Assembly (NCBI RefSeq): GCF_022605725.1
Contig: NC_065546.1
Location: 17,666,227-17,730,226, forward strand
Length of the DNA stretch: 64,000 bases
Direction of reading: 5' to 3'
Source of the DNA: Anthonomus grandis grandis
Taxonomy: Eukaryota; Arthropoda; Insecta; Coleoptera; Curculionidae
Shown here: in pieces, positions 23,291 to 34,539 of the stretch
How the letters are laid out: each line of letters begins with the position of its first letter
Numbering within the stretch: the stretch's first letter is position 1
The notes under the pieces: model-generated
What the model was told of the DNA's origin: nothing
What the model saw: the letters and a program-made list of their open reading frames with translations, nothing else
Database searches by the model: none
Program-made: the position numbers and the translations under genes

Positions 23291-24052
23291 AGTTAAGGTT
23301 TTATCTAGATTAATGTGCCCCAATACAGCAATTTATTTGCGTTCATAGTTGATCATTTAATTTTGATTGTGCTTCTAGTTTTGTACTATCCCAGATTCCA
23401 AAAACACTAATTTTCTGACATAGTATCTTTTTTCATGCGAGATATTTTTATTTTAGTATCTTGCATTAAATAAACGTGCTGTTGGTTTGGCGCAATCATT
23501 ATTTCTAAAATAAATCAAAACTAGCTCAAATCGCTCAGCTATGGTGTAGATAATTATTGTAAAATAATAGACATCACACTAACCAAGATTTCAACTATAA
23601 TGTGAAGTTAACGCAAAACGAATATTATCTTTTACTATATTAAGACAAAATTTATGAACAATTTAGTAACAGCTAAAGCAAAGTTTATATGATAATATTG
23701 CAACATTTTACCGAGGCTCGTACCAAAATAACATTTAGTTGAACAAAATTTGAATTACTATTGTCATTTTAATACAATACAATCTATTTTTTCATTTTTT
23801 TAGAAAACTCTGTTAGTTTCTTCTTTATTTTATTTTTGATAAGCTGTCACATTATGACAATTAAAAACCACCCTTTTAAATTCGTGGGCATATAATCAGA
23901 ATAAACAGATCTTTAAGAAAAGGTGCAACTCGATTCTCATCTCGGTTGAACATTATAAAGTGCTACTTGACATCTATACCTATTTAAGATTTTGGAGTTA
24001 ATACCCACCCGTTGTTGAAAATTGAAGCGTTGAAAATTATAATTATATTGGT
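23291..24052. other. Interval without a recognised gene
   Basis: AT-rich. It may include the decayed N-terminal part and 5' flank of the mariner-type copy at 22,660-23,290. Confidence 0.3.
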
Positions 24053-24151
24053 GCCCCTCAAACCAAAAATTAATGTATAAGAGCCTTTTTTTTTAATTTT
24101 ATAAAAGTAGTACAAAAAATGGGGTGGAAAGTTGTCATTGGTTTACCCTGT
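24053..24151 (-). repeat. Solo mariner-like terminal repeat arm
   Basis: On the minus strand from 24,151 the sequence reads CAGGGTAAACCAATGACAAC after TA, a typical Tc1/mariner end. No clear partner arm. It could be the right end of the decayed copy at 22,660-23,290. Confidence 0.35.
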
Positions 24152-24289
24152 ATATAACACAGCGTATAAAAATGTAAAAAATGGATCAGACGTTTACTCC
24201 AAGGAAAAAAAACGTATACAGATCTATTACTTAATAGCAGATCTACTACTAATACTCCTGCATTGTCAGTCAATGAAAGAGTTGTTGCC

Positions 24290-24529
24290 TTAAAGGGGCA
24301 TGATGATTATTTAACATACGAGCACCGTTTTGCTGTCATTATCACGAGGATATAATTGCAGATGTTATTGAGGATTATTTTGGGAAAATAAACATTTCTT
24401 TCAGCTGATTCGGTGGTGGTCTTGGACAACACTAACTACCATTTACTGCCCATAGAGAAGGCAACCATTACATCATTACAGAAAAGATTTGTTGCAAGAA
24501 TACCACTTTTAAAATAAAAGATCTTAAAA
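24290..24529 (+). pseudogene. IS630-like transposase remnant, part 1 (interrupted)
   Basis: The plus strand encodes SADSVVVLDNTNYHLLPIEK (~24,407-24,465), matching the second catalytic Asp block (V-x-D-N-x-x-YH) of IS630/Tc1-related DDE transposases common in insects. Upstream, ERVVALKGHDDYL is degenerate with stops. The reading ends where a pogo/Tigger element begins (24,532). The matching C-terminal part resumes at 27,298. Confidence 0.6.
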
Positions 24530-24942
24530 TAGGGGAGACCGAGGACAATTAAAACAATTTCCAAATATTTATTTTTTTTCTCTTAGAGAAAATCATATTT
24601 ACAGCTAAAAAATTTTTTACAAGAATATTTATAAATTCCTTGTATATTTTAAATCAGGTTATTTTACTTATTATATAATGCCTGTAAGATATTAAAGAAA
24701 ACATATAGCCTTGTATATTGTTTCAATTGTCCCGGAGACGGGGACAGTTGAAAAGCCATTAAGAATAAACAAAATATTTATTTTAATACTGAAATAACAT
24801 TCAATTTAGAAATACGAAGAAAAAAACATTGATACATATAATTTTTACACTTAAATAAAACCAAATTTTTTAGTCAAAAGTTTTAAACAACATTATAATT
24901 CTCCTAATGCTGAAATAAATATAAATTAGCAAAGTAGAATAT

Positions 24943-26788
24943 TTATTCTGACATGCAGTTATGACAGATATACAAATCTTCTTGACGAGTGCATTCTACA
25001 TGTGACCATTGGTGGCAATCAATGCATTGCACCCATTTTTCCCCTGAACGGCTATTTCTATACGATTCCAAACATACTAGACAAAAACAGTCTTCATTGT
25101 CACTGCTGCTATCGTCCTGATTATTCTTTGACGAGTTTTTTTGGACACTGGTGTTTTTGATGTATTTTTTGGAACACCAATTTTTTTTTTTACTTTCTTC
25201 TTTTTTTTGCTTCATATTCTTGTTGAATAGCATCTTTTTCTGGTGTGTCCGTGTAAATGGTGGATTTTCTACTTTTGCGTTTCCCTGTAGTTTTCTGAGG
25301 AAGAACTTTTGGTAACGGCCTTATTAGCTCAGGTGAAAACACATCCAAAGAGAGGTTAGAGGCTGACTGGACGCTTGTAGATGCAACTGGAGACGGGGTG
25401 CTTGGTGATTCTAACGGAACAGTTCCGCTCGTTGACGCTCTTGGAAACTTAGAATTTACTAATTTTGGAAAAGAATCAGTGCTGCTTAAAATGACTTTTT
25501 GGGGGATATTTAACTGCAAATTTTCGGGAGCAGGTCTGTAAGTTACATATAATGGAGCAAAATCTAAAGCCGTAAATATCTCGATTAAACGGCCATATAC
25601 CAGTGCACTGGAATCCAGCAACAATATTAGATTGTGTTAAAACCATAGAGAGACTCTGTTTAAAGATGCTGGGGATGTCATAAGTTGTCATCGTTTTGCT
25701 TGCCTGCCTGAATCGCAAGTTGAATTTACAGCTTTTTTAAATAGACCATAAATCGATCGATCCAAAGGTTGTAGTTTATGTGCACAGTGTGGGGGAAATC
25801 AGAGGACAACAATGCCGTTTTCTTTGCAAAAGTTCAAGCATGGTATGCTTACATGAGATTGATGGTTATCTATTAAAAGCAAAACTTTATTTTCAATTGA
25901 ACTGTTGGTATGTTTTTGAAAGTGTCTTAAGTATAGCAAGAATTCATCGTCTTGCATCCATCCACTAGCATTTCCTACTCTAATGCACCCAGGTGGACCG
26001 TCATGAACGAAATGATCCTGATATCTTATTCTTGGAAAGATAAAAATTGGTGGGATGCTATTTTCAATTGCATTTACCGCTATTGCCACTGTAACCAAAG
26101 TACCACGTTGTCCTGATGTAAGTGCCCCTACCTAAACAGAAAAGGGACGCAAACGCGTCCCTTTTCTGCTACGATTTTAGCAGGTTTTTGTACCGTCGTA
26201 ACACCGGTTTCGTCTATATTATAAATGTCCTTCGCTTGGAATTTATATCTGTCTATTACCGTGGCAAGATTGTTAAAGAAAAGTTGTACATTTGTTGGGT
26301 TAAAACTGGTCGCTCTTGAAAGGCTTGTAGCCTGGGGACAACGGATTGATAGTACAGGATTACGTTTCATAAACCCGGAAAAACCAATCTTCTCCTGCCA
26401 ATGAGTTTTTAGTCATTGTATTCGGCATATTCAATGAATATTTTACGGCTATTTGGTTGGCCAGTTTACGTATTTCTTTTGGCGATAGACCGTAAAATAT
26501 TTGAGATGCCTTTATTATGTATTTAACAATGGATTTTTCCTGCTAAAAATACTTGTTAAATACTTGTCGTACGCAACTATATCTCATTGTTATAGTGTCA
26601 GTGGACCCTTGTTCAATAGATTCTTTCGTTTTCTTAATAAATCTGCCTAATGTAACATGATTCAGCTTAAACAAATCTGCCGCAGACCTTACGGATTCTC
26701 CATTTTTAATAACCTCCCTACACGCATTTTGGTTAACCAAATTAGATTTGGTACCTCTATTTGTTTTCCTGATCCTTTCACGTGGCAT
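24943..26788 (-). pseudogene. pogo/Tigger transposase with C-terminal PHD-like finger, broken
   Basis: Starts MPRERIRKTNRGTKSN at 26,788 with a psq-type helix-turn-helix (ESVRSAADLFKLNHVTLGRFI). A second DNA-binding part has LSPKEIRKLANQIA and LAGEDWFSGFMKRNP (~26,370-26,480). Catalytic residues: IYNIDETGVTTVQKP (first Asp, ~26,205), LLLIDNHQSHVSI (second Asp, ~25,860) and FPPHCAHKLQPLDRSIYG (third Asp, ~25,755). Then FQCTGIWPFNRDIYG (~25,590), a Ser/Pro/Thr-rich linker, a basic stretch, and a zinc finger with CLVCLESY...WVQCIDCHQWSHVECTR...YICHNC (24,950-25,085), like a PHD finger. Lesions: a stop at ~26,543, a frameshift at ~26,385, an inverted duplication at 26,137-26,168, a TGA at ~25,799 and frameshifts near 25,690 and 25,215. 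About 610 codons. Confidence 0.85.
26137..26168. repeat. 14-bp perfect hairpin inside the Tigger transposase gene
   Basis: CAGAAAAGGGACGC, loop AAAC, GCGTCCCTTTTCTG. The left arm in minus-strand reading is foreign to the expected protein, which should pass from IVAEKG directly to a VGALTSGQRG block. The insertion is an inverted copy of the neighbouring codons. Confidence 0.75.
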
Positions 26789-27297
26789 TCTATAACAAAA
26801 TAATAGCCCTCAGAGAGTTTGTTAAAATCAGTTAATCAGTTTACGCAAAAATAATACCAAAAGCCTTCTATAAATTATGTTTCAACCGTCCCCGTAAAAT
26901 TATTTACATCTTGTTTAAATTGTCCCCTTCTGGTTTTTTTTGGCAAAATATTATTTTCCTTTAAACTCTTTAATTAAAACTAACAAGTTTAGGCTGCTAA
27001 ACCTAAGCAAAAACATAAAAAAATTGACTAAAAACAAAAAAGTGGTGTACTTACACTTAAATTTCTTGTTTCCACACTTTTTAGATGAAACGTAAAAATT
27101 ACTTTGATGACATAAAATGAGAGAGCCGACCGCAAACACACCCACTTTGCTCAACTGCTAGTTTCACACCGTCGAGCAGAAATGTGGAATTAGTCAAACG
27201 TTGTGAAGCTGCGTATACGAGTTTTTACCTTCGCGTCTAAAAAAAAATGGCGACTGTTTCAACCGTCCCCTGTTTCAATTGTCCCCGGTCTCCCCTA

Positions 27298-27436
27298 CTA
27301 TTTGACTAAGCCATTAAGAATGTGACTTCAGAAAACAGTCGAGTATGTCATTAAAGAGGAAGAGAAAATGTGGGTTATGGACAAACTCGTCGATCAGATT
27401 ACAATTGTTCATAATTTAATTACATTATTTTATTAA
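27298..27436 (+). pseudogene. IS630-like transposase remnant, part 2
   Basis: The plus strand reads YVIKEEEKMWVMDKLVDQI (~27,340-27,396), then stops near 27,434. This is the usual C-terminal tail of the same family as 24,290-24,529 (HVIKEE...W...D...D). The 2.76-kb pogo/Tigger insertion separates the two parts, with TA on both sides. Confidence 0.6.
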
Positions 27437-27567
27437 TATTTATTCAAATCAGATGACGAATAATACAATTTTTTATGAACTAACACATAATATGTATTAT
27501 TATTCATATTTTTTAAAAACTTTAGTTAGTTAAAGTTATAAAACTTTATTTAGTGGTTATTCGATAG

Positions 27568-27688
27568 AAAACAATAGAAAAAGCTCATAAACCAACCCAC
27601 ACGTGGGCGGTAATACCTGAACTCCGTCAAAAGAATGAATTTCGCAATGCAAACTATGGAGGGTCATTTGAAATAGACTATGATAAAG
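27568..27688 (+). CDS. Candidate exon A of an unidentified host gene
   Basis: A 40-codon open stretch (KTIEKAHKPTHTWAVIPELR..., then NANYGGSFEIDYDK) ending in AAAG|GTACTG, a good splice donor, in phase 1. The start is uncertain: AG at 27,566-27,567 or 27,576-27,577. Composition is protein-like (Trp, Gly, Asp, balanced charge) unlike the Lys/Asn/Ile/Phe bias of chance frames here, and it is not a transposase I know. Joining it to the segment at 28,723 keeps one frame. I do not recognise the product. Confidence 0.35.
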
Positions 27689-27699
27689 GTACTGGTTCC

Positions 27700-28700
27700 T
27701 CTCTACTAAACACATATATTTTTAAAACACATACACCCTTAGTAGAATCATGTAACATACACATTTATCTGAAATAAATATAGTAAATAAATAAAACAAA
27801 TTTAATAGTCTGGATTTCAGAGAATCTAGCTTAACTTTCAATTAATAATTGTATACTATACGATTACCATATAGTTTCTTATAGAAACTGTCTTTTTAAA
27901 CAAGGCTGTTATGCGAGTTAATGGAAACTGCGTCGAATAGACTGTATGGTAACATAAGGCAACATTTCCTTACTCCAACATTCAAAGATTTTTCATCATT
28001 TTCTACAAAAATTTATTATAGTTAACGATTGTCATCGCCGTAGCACCAGTTCCGAAAATATATCGTAATCTAAAGTACTGAATGGAATATACCGCCATTT
28101 ACACTTTCCACTTTCGTTGTTGGAATTCTTAAATATGTAGTTAAAGGGGCCAAAATTATTATGGTTCAATCCAACCCAACCCTAAAAGGTCCAATTGACT
28201 TCCGTTTCCTGTTTAAATACCTAAAATACCAGTTTACATGCGGATTATAAATTCAACAAACTGCGGCCCCTAATTTAAGTACTACCATCAGTCGTCAGGT
28301 AAATAATAATAACTCTTGAAATCTTTATTACTAATACCATAAACTTGCCGTTTTACTCAGTAAACACCTGCGTGTTTGAAATGAATGGTACATACCATAT
28401 AAGATATGTACTTATTTTTCAATAGGATAACAAAGATCTGAAATTATTACTCAAGAAGTATGAATCAATAGGAGGTGAATAAAGAAAATTCTATATTATT
28501 ATCTAAAAACTCTATTATGAGAAATCCTTTAAATTAGAGAATATGAGTATTTATTTTAAAAAGGCTGAAAAAAAGAAGTAGCAATTCCCACCTTAGTCTA
28601 AATATGAAAATAGTATCAAAAAATAATTGTATCTCAGTAAAATTCCAGGCATAATATGTAAGTTGAAAACTTATTTCGTAAATAATTTTGGATTGTTTCT
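27700..28700. other. Probable intron, no other features
   Basis: AT-rich DNA between candidate exons A and B. No transposon recognised. Confidence 0.3.
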
Positions 28701-28722
28701 TGCTTTTTTATTGTTCGTTTAG

Positions 28723-28779
28723 GTGCAGAAACACTTGAAGCTCAACAATGGTTAACTGATTTATACACGGACACACTAA
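28723..28779 (+). CDS. Candidate exon B of the same unidentified gene
   Basis: The acceptor TTTTTTATTGTTCGTTTAG ends at 28,722, and the donor AA|GTAAAG follows 28,779. The 57-bp segment adds AETLEAQQWLTDLYTDTL after a split Gly codon shared with exon A, and ends in phase 1. The short length and clean signals at both ends fit an internal exon. Function unknown. Confidence 0.35.
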
Positions 28780-29065
28780 GTAAAGGCTTAAGATTATTAG
28801 AAACATTTATTTACACTATATTTATTTTCTATATTTATTTCGATTTAAAGATAGCGCCAAATACAGACTTGAATTGGGCTTCTTGTGGCGAAGGATATAC
28901 AATAATATCAATAAGAGGGATATATAATATATTATCTCCTTATATGTATAGTGCAAGTAGCGGATAAATTCAATAAAAATGAAATGGACCGTTTCTGAAA
29001 AAAATGCCCGAACTCGTCGATTTTAATATTTGGTTTAGGGTTTTTCTACATGAAAATTAAATATA

Positions 29066-29830
29066 CAGAGTGACTTAAAAAAGATATGACGTCATCAAAA
29101 TGTTATTTAGATGGAAACCACAATTCTTTAATGCAGAATCAGAAAGAACGCATTTTTTTACAAATGGGTGGTACAAATGAATAGCGGTACAAGATGGTAC
29201 AAATGAATAGCGGTAACATAAGAAATTTTAACGAAAAATCATGATAGAATGTAAACTAAAGAAATAAATATCTAAATTAAATGTTCGAATTGAGCACCGT
29301 TAACAACCTGACAATCACTAAGGCTATTTAAAAATTCTTTTTGAACGTTGTCAATGACATCTGGAGCAATATTTCTAATTTCTTGGCGTATTTGTTCTTT
29401 TAAATCTTCTAAACTCGCTAGTTTGGTGACATACACTTTACTTTTAAAAGTATCCTTATAAAAAGTAATCGAGGGGAGTTAGATCTGGCGATCTGGGTGG
29501 CCATTCAATAAACCCTCGTCTACCTATACAACGATTTGAAAAAACTTCATCTAGATAATTGAGAACGAGTAAGGCATTGTATGGCGCGGCTCCATCTTGC
29601 TGAAAAAAAAAGATCTTCTTGGGCATGTCAGGCTCTTCCAAATCCGGATACAAAGTTATCAGAGCGGGGATCAGATCATTTTGAAGAAAATCCAAATACC
29701 TCTCACCAGTGAGAGTGTCATCAAAAAAGTAAGGTTCTAAAACTCTTCCATCCACTATACCGCACCACACATTGACTTTTTGAGTCGCCTAGTACCGACA
29801 ATTCTGTCTGTTCACGTGGCAGTTTAGAGC
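29066..29830 (-). pseudogene. Mariner-type transposase fragment with internal deletion
   Basis: The minus strand reads HVNRQNCRY (~29,800), then directly KVNVWCGIVDGRVLEP (~29,735-29,780), so roughly 20 residues usually found between these blocks are missing. An open stretch of 104 codons (29,456-29,770) contains the block with TLTGERYLDFLQNDLIPAL, the second Asp in FFQQDGAAPYNA and the third in WPPRSPDLTPLDYFL, with 36 residues between them. A TA-flanked CAGAGTGACTTAAAA at 29,066 could be the end of the element. The N-terminal DNA-binding half is absent. Confidence 0.7.
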
Positions 29831-30833
29831 GTAGCTAGTTAAATCTGTGCTTCTACCTATCTCGCAGTAAAGGGTTCTCCTCTTACAAGGATCTCTTATA
29901 GAAATAAAAATCCATGCATTTCCTTCCTGAAGATTAAGTTATCAAGTTCGTATGCCAGCTTGGGGATTGCCAGGCTTCTTATCTTTTTGGCAAGCGAGTC
30001 CTCCTTTAGAGAACACAAAGCGTCCCAAACATCTTTTTGCTAGTCTATTCATCAGTTATTTTAAATGCTTGTCCACTCTAGGGTTAGATCATTGTAGTTC
30101 TTTAATGTTTCTAAGCTTTGTGTAAAAACTTTGACTATCCTTAAGATATTTGCAAACCCTCAGCCACACAATCTGAAGTAATCAGGGCTTCCTGCTCTTG
30201 GTCATCTTCGTGGTTTTCTTAATAAGAACCAAGTCGTTTTTACACGTGATTATATTTTGTAAAGAATATAGATATAGTTTTGGTGATAGACCCTTTCATC
30301 TGTCAAGGTTATCAAGCCAAAACATGTTATCATAGTTATACCTCTGGTCTTTGACATTGAGATTATCCAATTGCTAGCTACCTGAATAAAAAAAAAGGTT
30401 AACATTTTACCTAATTTTGGAAAAAAAAAACAATAAAAACAATAATAATAGTAATAATGCGACAGACAGGTGGTTAAATAATTCATATAAATATTACAAT
30501 ACCATATTTTTATTTTTTGTTTTAATTACACATTGGGACGCCAGTTCAGTTATCCATTAAACGGATTAGTCATAGTACGGGTTAGTTAATTTAGAGATAT
30601 AAATAACCCCAATGGTTTAGTCATATAGAAAGACAATATTCACAGAATAATTTAATAATGTCATCTTCGGCGAAAAATAGCCATTTCATATAATCTTATA
30701 TTTAATTAAAAAAATTGAATTAGGTTAGTTTTTGATTAGGTTTTGTTTATTATTTATTAATATTATTATATATTTCTGTTGTGTACGAGTTTAATAAAAA
30801 ATTTAAATGTGTATTTTATGTTTTATTTTCTAG
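29831..30833. other. Probable intron with unassigned sequence
   Basis: A GC-richer stretch at ~29,830-30,240 reads on the minus strand as DVWDALCSLKEDSLAKKI in one frame. It may be an old unidentified element or coding remnant. The rest is AT-rich, with a short ATT-rich microsatellite at ~30,430-30,460. Confidence 0.25.
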
Positions 30834-30933
30834 TATTACGTCTTTGTGCTCACAAAGTGAATGAAGGTTTTCATAAGAGGTTTATGGCTGGCATGAAGAC
30901 ATATGTCTTTTTCGTAACTTATACTTTTTCTTA
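30834..30933 (+). CDS. Candidate exon C of the same unidentified gene
   Basis: The acceptor TTTTATGTTTTATTTTCTAG ends at 30,833. With exon B it forms a split Ile codon, then LRLCAHKVNEGFHKRFMAGM and KTYVFF..., reaching a TAG at 30,931-30,933. The true end may be an internal donor (for example AAG|GTTTTC at 30,866, or near 30,879), so the last codons are uncertain. The intron before it contains an antisense mariner-type fragment (29,280-29,830). No family recognised. Confidence 0.3.
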
Positions 30934-31889
30934 GGAGAAATAGCTCTGGTCAAATCAAAAGTATTTTCCAATTAACTATTAATGCATAAGGATAAATGGG
31001 ATGTTTTTTGATTTGGCAGCAGCTGCCGATCTTAAAGAATGATAAATTGCAAAGTAAATGTATCATGTAAGCGACCTTCATATAATTTACCACAATTTAA
31101 GCTTAAATAGATACTTTTTTTCCATAAATTTCATATGAAAAAGAAGGCTTTATACTGGTTTTCTATAACTTTTCTATAATTTAAAATTGAACGTTTTATT
31201 TATAATAAATACATTTGTTTAGAAGCTCATTCTATTAAACGCATTCAGCCAAAAATTTACACTTGGTATAAACCAAAAATAAAGGTTTATTTAAATCGTG
31301 TGTTGCTTGGGAAGGCATAAGTTGTATTTTGTTTTCCCGTTGCTGATATTCTATCAAACAATTTATTTCAATGAAATATATTTTTTTACAATAATTCAAT
31401 ATAGTAATTGCCGTTTAAGAATATTTATTCCGACCCTTTATGTTTTAAAATAAAAATTGAGGTTACTGGATCTGAAACCATAAATCATTTACACAAAATA
31501 ATGTATCCCTATTTTATTCTTATACCGTGTTCTCATCTAGCAGTAATGGTTTAAAATACAAATAAATGTATCTGAAGCCAAAAAGATATGCTTTTCAAAC
31601 AAATAAAAACTGGATAAAATCGTACAAATTCGAATAAAAAAAGTAAAATATACAATATAACCAGAATTTAAAATTTTACACACGTAAAGCAGTTTTCCTT
31701 GCCTAACGTTTCCGACAATACATACAGCAAAAAAGTCGTAGAAAAAATGCAGCATTTTTCCCCGCTATACCCTGTGCCACTGACAATCTTAAAATTGATG
31801 TTTATAAAGATTATGCCTAAAGCAATTCCTTTGTCGTTTGTTAAAATTCATGATTTGGTAACGGTTAGGACAATAATTATAAGCAAAAA
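30934..31889. other. Interval without a recognised gene
   Basis: AT-rich. The two overlapping frames at 31,537-31,908 have no motifs. Confidence 0.3.
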
Positions 31890-32900
31890 ATGGTCGTCTC
31901 TTCATTAGGAATCAGCTTCGGAAAAAATATATTTAAGCTTTTGTCACATTGTAACGGCCCGGAAATACAATTTAAAAAAAAGTCTGCGCACATAAGCGAA
32001 TATTTCGGGCGTTATTGCCTGACATTCATTTACAATTCTATTGCGAAGAGCTTCAAGGGAGCAGGCAGAAGACTTTGCTTTTTAGATGACGCCATAAAAA
32101 AATACAAAAAATCAAGATCGGAAGTTCTAGCAGGTCATTCTTCGGTACCTCTCTTGCCAATCCATCGTCCAGGAAATACGTCGCTCAAAGAATGATAAAC
32201 GGAAGCAGCATAATGTTGTAGTGCTCCATCTTGTTGAATCATCAGTTCATTTTCTGGAAGGTTATTAGCTTGTTCAAGTAACTGAGTTATTCAGGAATTG
32301 ATGGCGTCTTGTTAAAGTTCCGAAAAATTTCCAGCATTAATAAAAAAGTATTAATAAAAAAGGGTCCAACAATATTATAATCTACCAGTATACCGGTCGC
32401 TGCGTATGTGTTTCGCAAAATAAATGAGGATTAGTGCCGCTTCAGTATCGACAGTGTCTATTGACTTCACGTAAATAAAAAGAGCATTCGTCCGAGAAAT
32501 AGACATTGTACAGCAAATTTCTCTCATGATTTAACTTATTACTAAAGTACTCACAAAATTATACACGACGATCAAAATCATCTTCTTTTACATGCTCATC
32601 TTCATTATGTGCTCATCCACTAGTTTGATTTTCTGTGAATTTTTTTCGAGTAGATGCATTAGATTCCATCTCAACCTGACCCAACATTGCAATTTCTACC
32701 ACTTCTTTTTTTACTGGATGCTGCACTTTTTTTCTATTTTGTACTGACTCTTCTTTTTTGTACTGTTTCTTAAAACTTCTCAACAAATCCATAACATAAG
32801 ATGATTTACCCTTTTATCCGGATGATTACTATTAAGAGCACGTGCTACTGCTCTAGCAGGCATATTTTGTTGATCTAGCGGTTCTACAGTAATATAAGTG
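31890..32900 (-). pseudogene. Mariner-type transposase, decayed but near full length
   Basis: Minus strand, in shifting frames: MPARAVARALNSNHP (~32,830-32,865, degenerate helix-turn-helix), NVYFSDECSFYLREVNRH (first Asp, ~32,460-32,510), GTNPHLFCETHTQRP (~32,410-32,450), NLPENELMIQQDGALQHYAA (second Asp, ~32,205-32,265), FPGRWIGKRGTEEWPARTSDL (third Asp, ~32,120-32,180) and ALRNRIVNECQAITPEIFA (~31,995-32,050). Second and third Asp are 36 residues apart, as in the other copies here. Several stops and frameshifts. Its N-terminal end abuts the LINE that starts at ~32,935. Confidence 0.7.
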
Positions 32901-32934
32901 CTATGGCCTATACCATAAACTTAGTGCGTGTCAA

Positions 32935-33110
32935 AATGGAATAAGATGTGCATATTGTGGTGAAAGTCATTCCAAGAATGACTGCCCTAAGGTTACCAAG
33001 AGGTGCGTCAATTGTGAAGAAGCAAATAATAAGTATAGAACCAAATATGATTGTAATCACGAAGCCGATAATAAAGAAGCTTGTAGAACTTACTCCTTAA
33101 AGATTTGGGA
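32935..33110 (+). pseudogene. LINE gag (ORF1) zinc-knuckle remnant
   Basis: Plus-strand reading NGIRCAYCGESHSKNDCPK followed by RCVNCEEANN...YDCNHEAD: two C-x2-C-x3/4-H-x4-C-type zinc knuckles, as in ORF1 of Jockey and related LINEs, which bind the element's own RNA. The second knuckle is imperfect. The protein N-terminus is missing. Confidence 0.65.
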
Positions 33111-33169
33111 ACAAATGATGCAAAGCGGGATGAACCTCTTTTGTGATGCCTCATTCAATTGCATTTTTT

Positions 33170-34080
33170 TTTATCATGACCATTTATTAGATATTTTGCA
33201 TTTAAATATACGAAGTATCAGAAAAAATTTCGATCGATTTTTGATTTTTTATGAGCAGTATAATCCAGCTTGTTGTGATCTTACAATCCCGGGAGAATAT
33301 TTCCAAATACAAGAGGACCTTTATCAACTTCCGATCTGTACTGTATGTATACATCGGTTTATAACGTTCTATGACGTCTCTCGATTCCTAGATGTCATCC
33401 CTGTCTGTCTCTCTACAGGTCTTCGTCAACACCTCTTTCTCTTATCTCCCCATCGATGCCTTCTCCCCACCTTCTTCTTGGTCTTCCACGTTTTCTTTGA
33501 CCGGAAGGTGATCAGTTTATTATTTTTTTCGGGAGTCTGTCATCTGTCATCATTTGAACAGGGCCGTACTATACCAACTGCTTCGTCCTAATGTAATGGA
33601 GGTGATAATGGGATTATTATTTTTATAAAATCAACAATAATAGCCGATGTTAACCACATTAAATTACCCTTGTCAGGGGCCAATATTACTAGGATAGGAT
33701 AGTTTGCTCTCGAAGACACCACATACGAAATAACAGCGATGAACAGGTTTACTCCAACTATATTAGATAATCTTTATAAGGATGATTTAAGTACCTATTT
33801 CGAAGAAAAAACATCTAAAAACATCGATGTTTATACGGGTGATATTAGCATTAACAACGATGATAAAAATGATAATTTAGTAAATGGATACTTATCGTTG
33901 ATGGAAAAAAAAATGATTTTTATCATATGTAAACTTGTTCACTCGAGTAACAAATAATTCTCAACTCATGTATAGATCGTTTATTTATGAAACAAAAATT
34001 AAGAAGTCAAAACCTGAAAATCTGTTCATGTCCACTCAACAGCGATGTAACTGCTCACTAACTCTTCCAAGTTAAAAGAA
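33170..34080 (+). pseudogene. LINE endonuclease remnant
   Basis: Starts LLDILHLNIRSIRKNFD (~33,190), the LNI-x-S-I block of the apurinic-type endonuclease. After the interrupting fragment it resumes with NGGDNGIIIFIKS (~33,595) and LPLSGANITRIG, then NIDVYTGDISINN (~33,825; the GDFN-equivalent), then CIDRLFMKQK (~33,970) and NSDVTAH near 34,045. Frameshifts near 33,700 and 33,910. The domain nicks target DNA in an intact element. Confidence 0.65.
33320..33510 (-). pseudogene. C-terminal fragment of another LINE reverse transcriptase, inserted
   Basis: The minus strand reads RGRPRRRWGEGIDGEIRERG, then VDEDL, a stop, RDRQG and IERRHRTL. The GRP-RRRW...D block followed by D-R-x-x-W-type sequence is typical of the extreme C-terminus of several insect LINE proteins. 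It interrupts the endonuclease frame of the host LINE and is antisense to it. Confidence 0.45.
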
Positions 34081-34539
34081 AATTCGCCTAATAATAATTA
34101 CACCTATATAAATTATAATTTGTTTAAAGAAAAAATGTCTATGGAAAACTGGAATAAAATCATTAACTGTTCTCACCCCAGTAAAGCGACTAATGATTTT
34201 ATAAAAATATTTGATAGCATAGAAAAATAGGTACAATAGTAAAAAGAACAAAATTTAAAAATATAAAAAAAATACAAATTAGATTAGTAATAAGCTGATA
34301 AATTTTGTTAAATATAGAGATAAATTTAAAAAACACTTTTAAAAATTATCCTCCTGCATTAGAAGCTGAATATAAACACTACAGACATTTTTTAAACAAG
34401 CTTTTAAAGAAACATAAATATCAATTCTATAAAAACCAACTAGAAAATAACAAAAACAATCTTAAAAAAATTTATATAAAATAATTAATAATGCTACTAA
34501 TCTTAACAATAACAAAAAAGTGACTATAATAGTTTATAT

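Larger units (their letters stand above)
24532..27295 (-). mobile_element. pogo/Tigger-type transposon, full length with TA duplication, nested
   Basis: Flanked by TA at 24,530-24,531 and 27,296-27,297. Both ends begin GGGGAGACCG(A/G)GGACAATT. The unit GGGGACAATTGAAACAG is repeated: twice in tandem at the right end, once at the left end, and again at ~24,721-24,755 and ~26,882-26,930. The 2,764-bp element lies inside an older IS630-like transposase gene. One minus-strand transposase gene, broken. Confidence 0.88.

Noticed and set aside
31890..32195. 101-codon plus-strand frame
   Set aside because: Antisense shadow of the mariner-type transposase on the minus strand.
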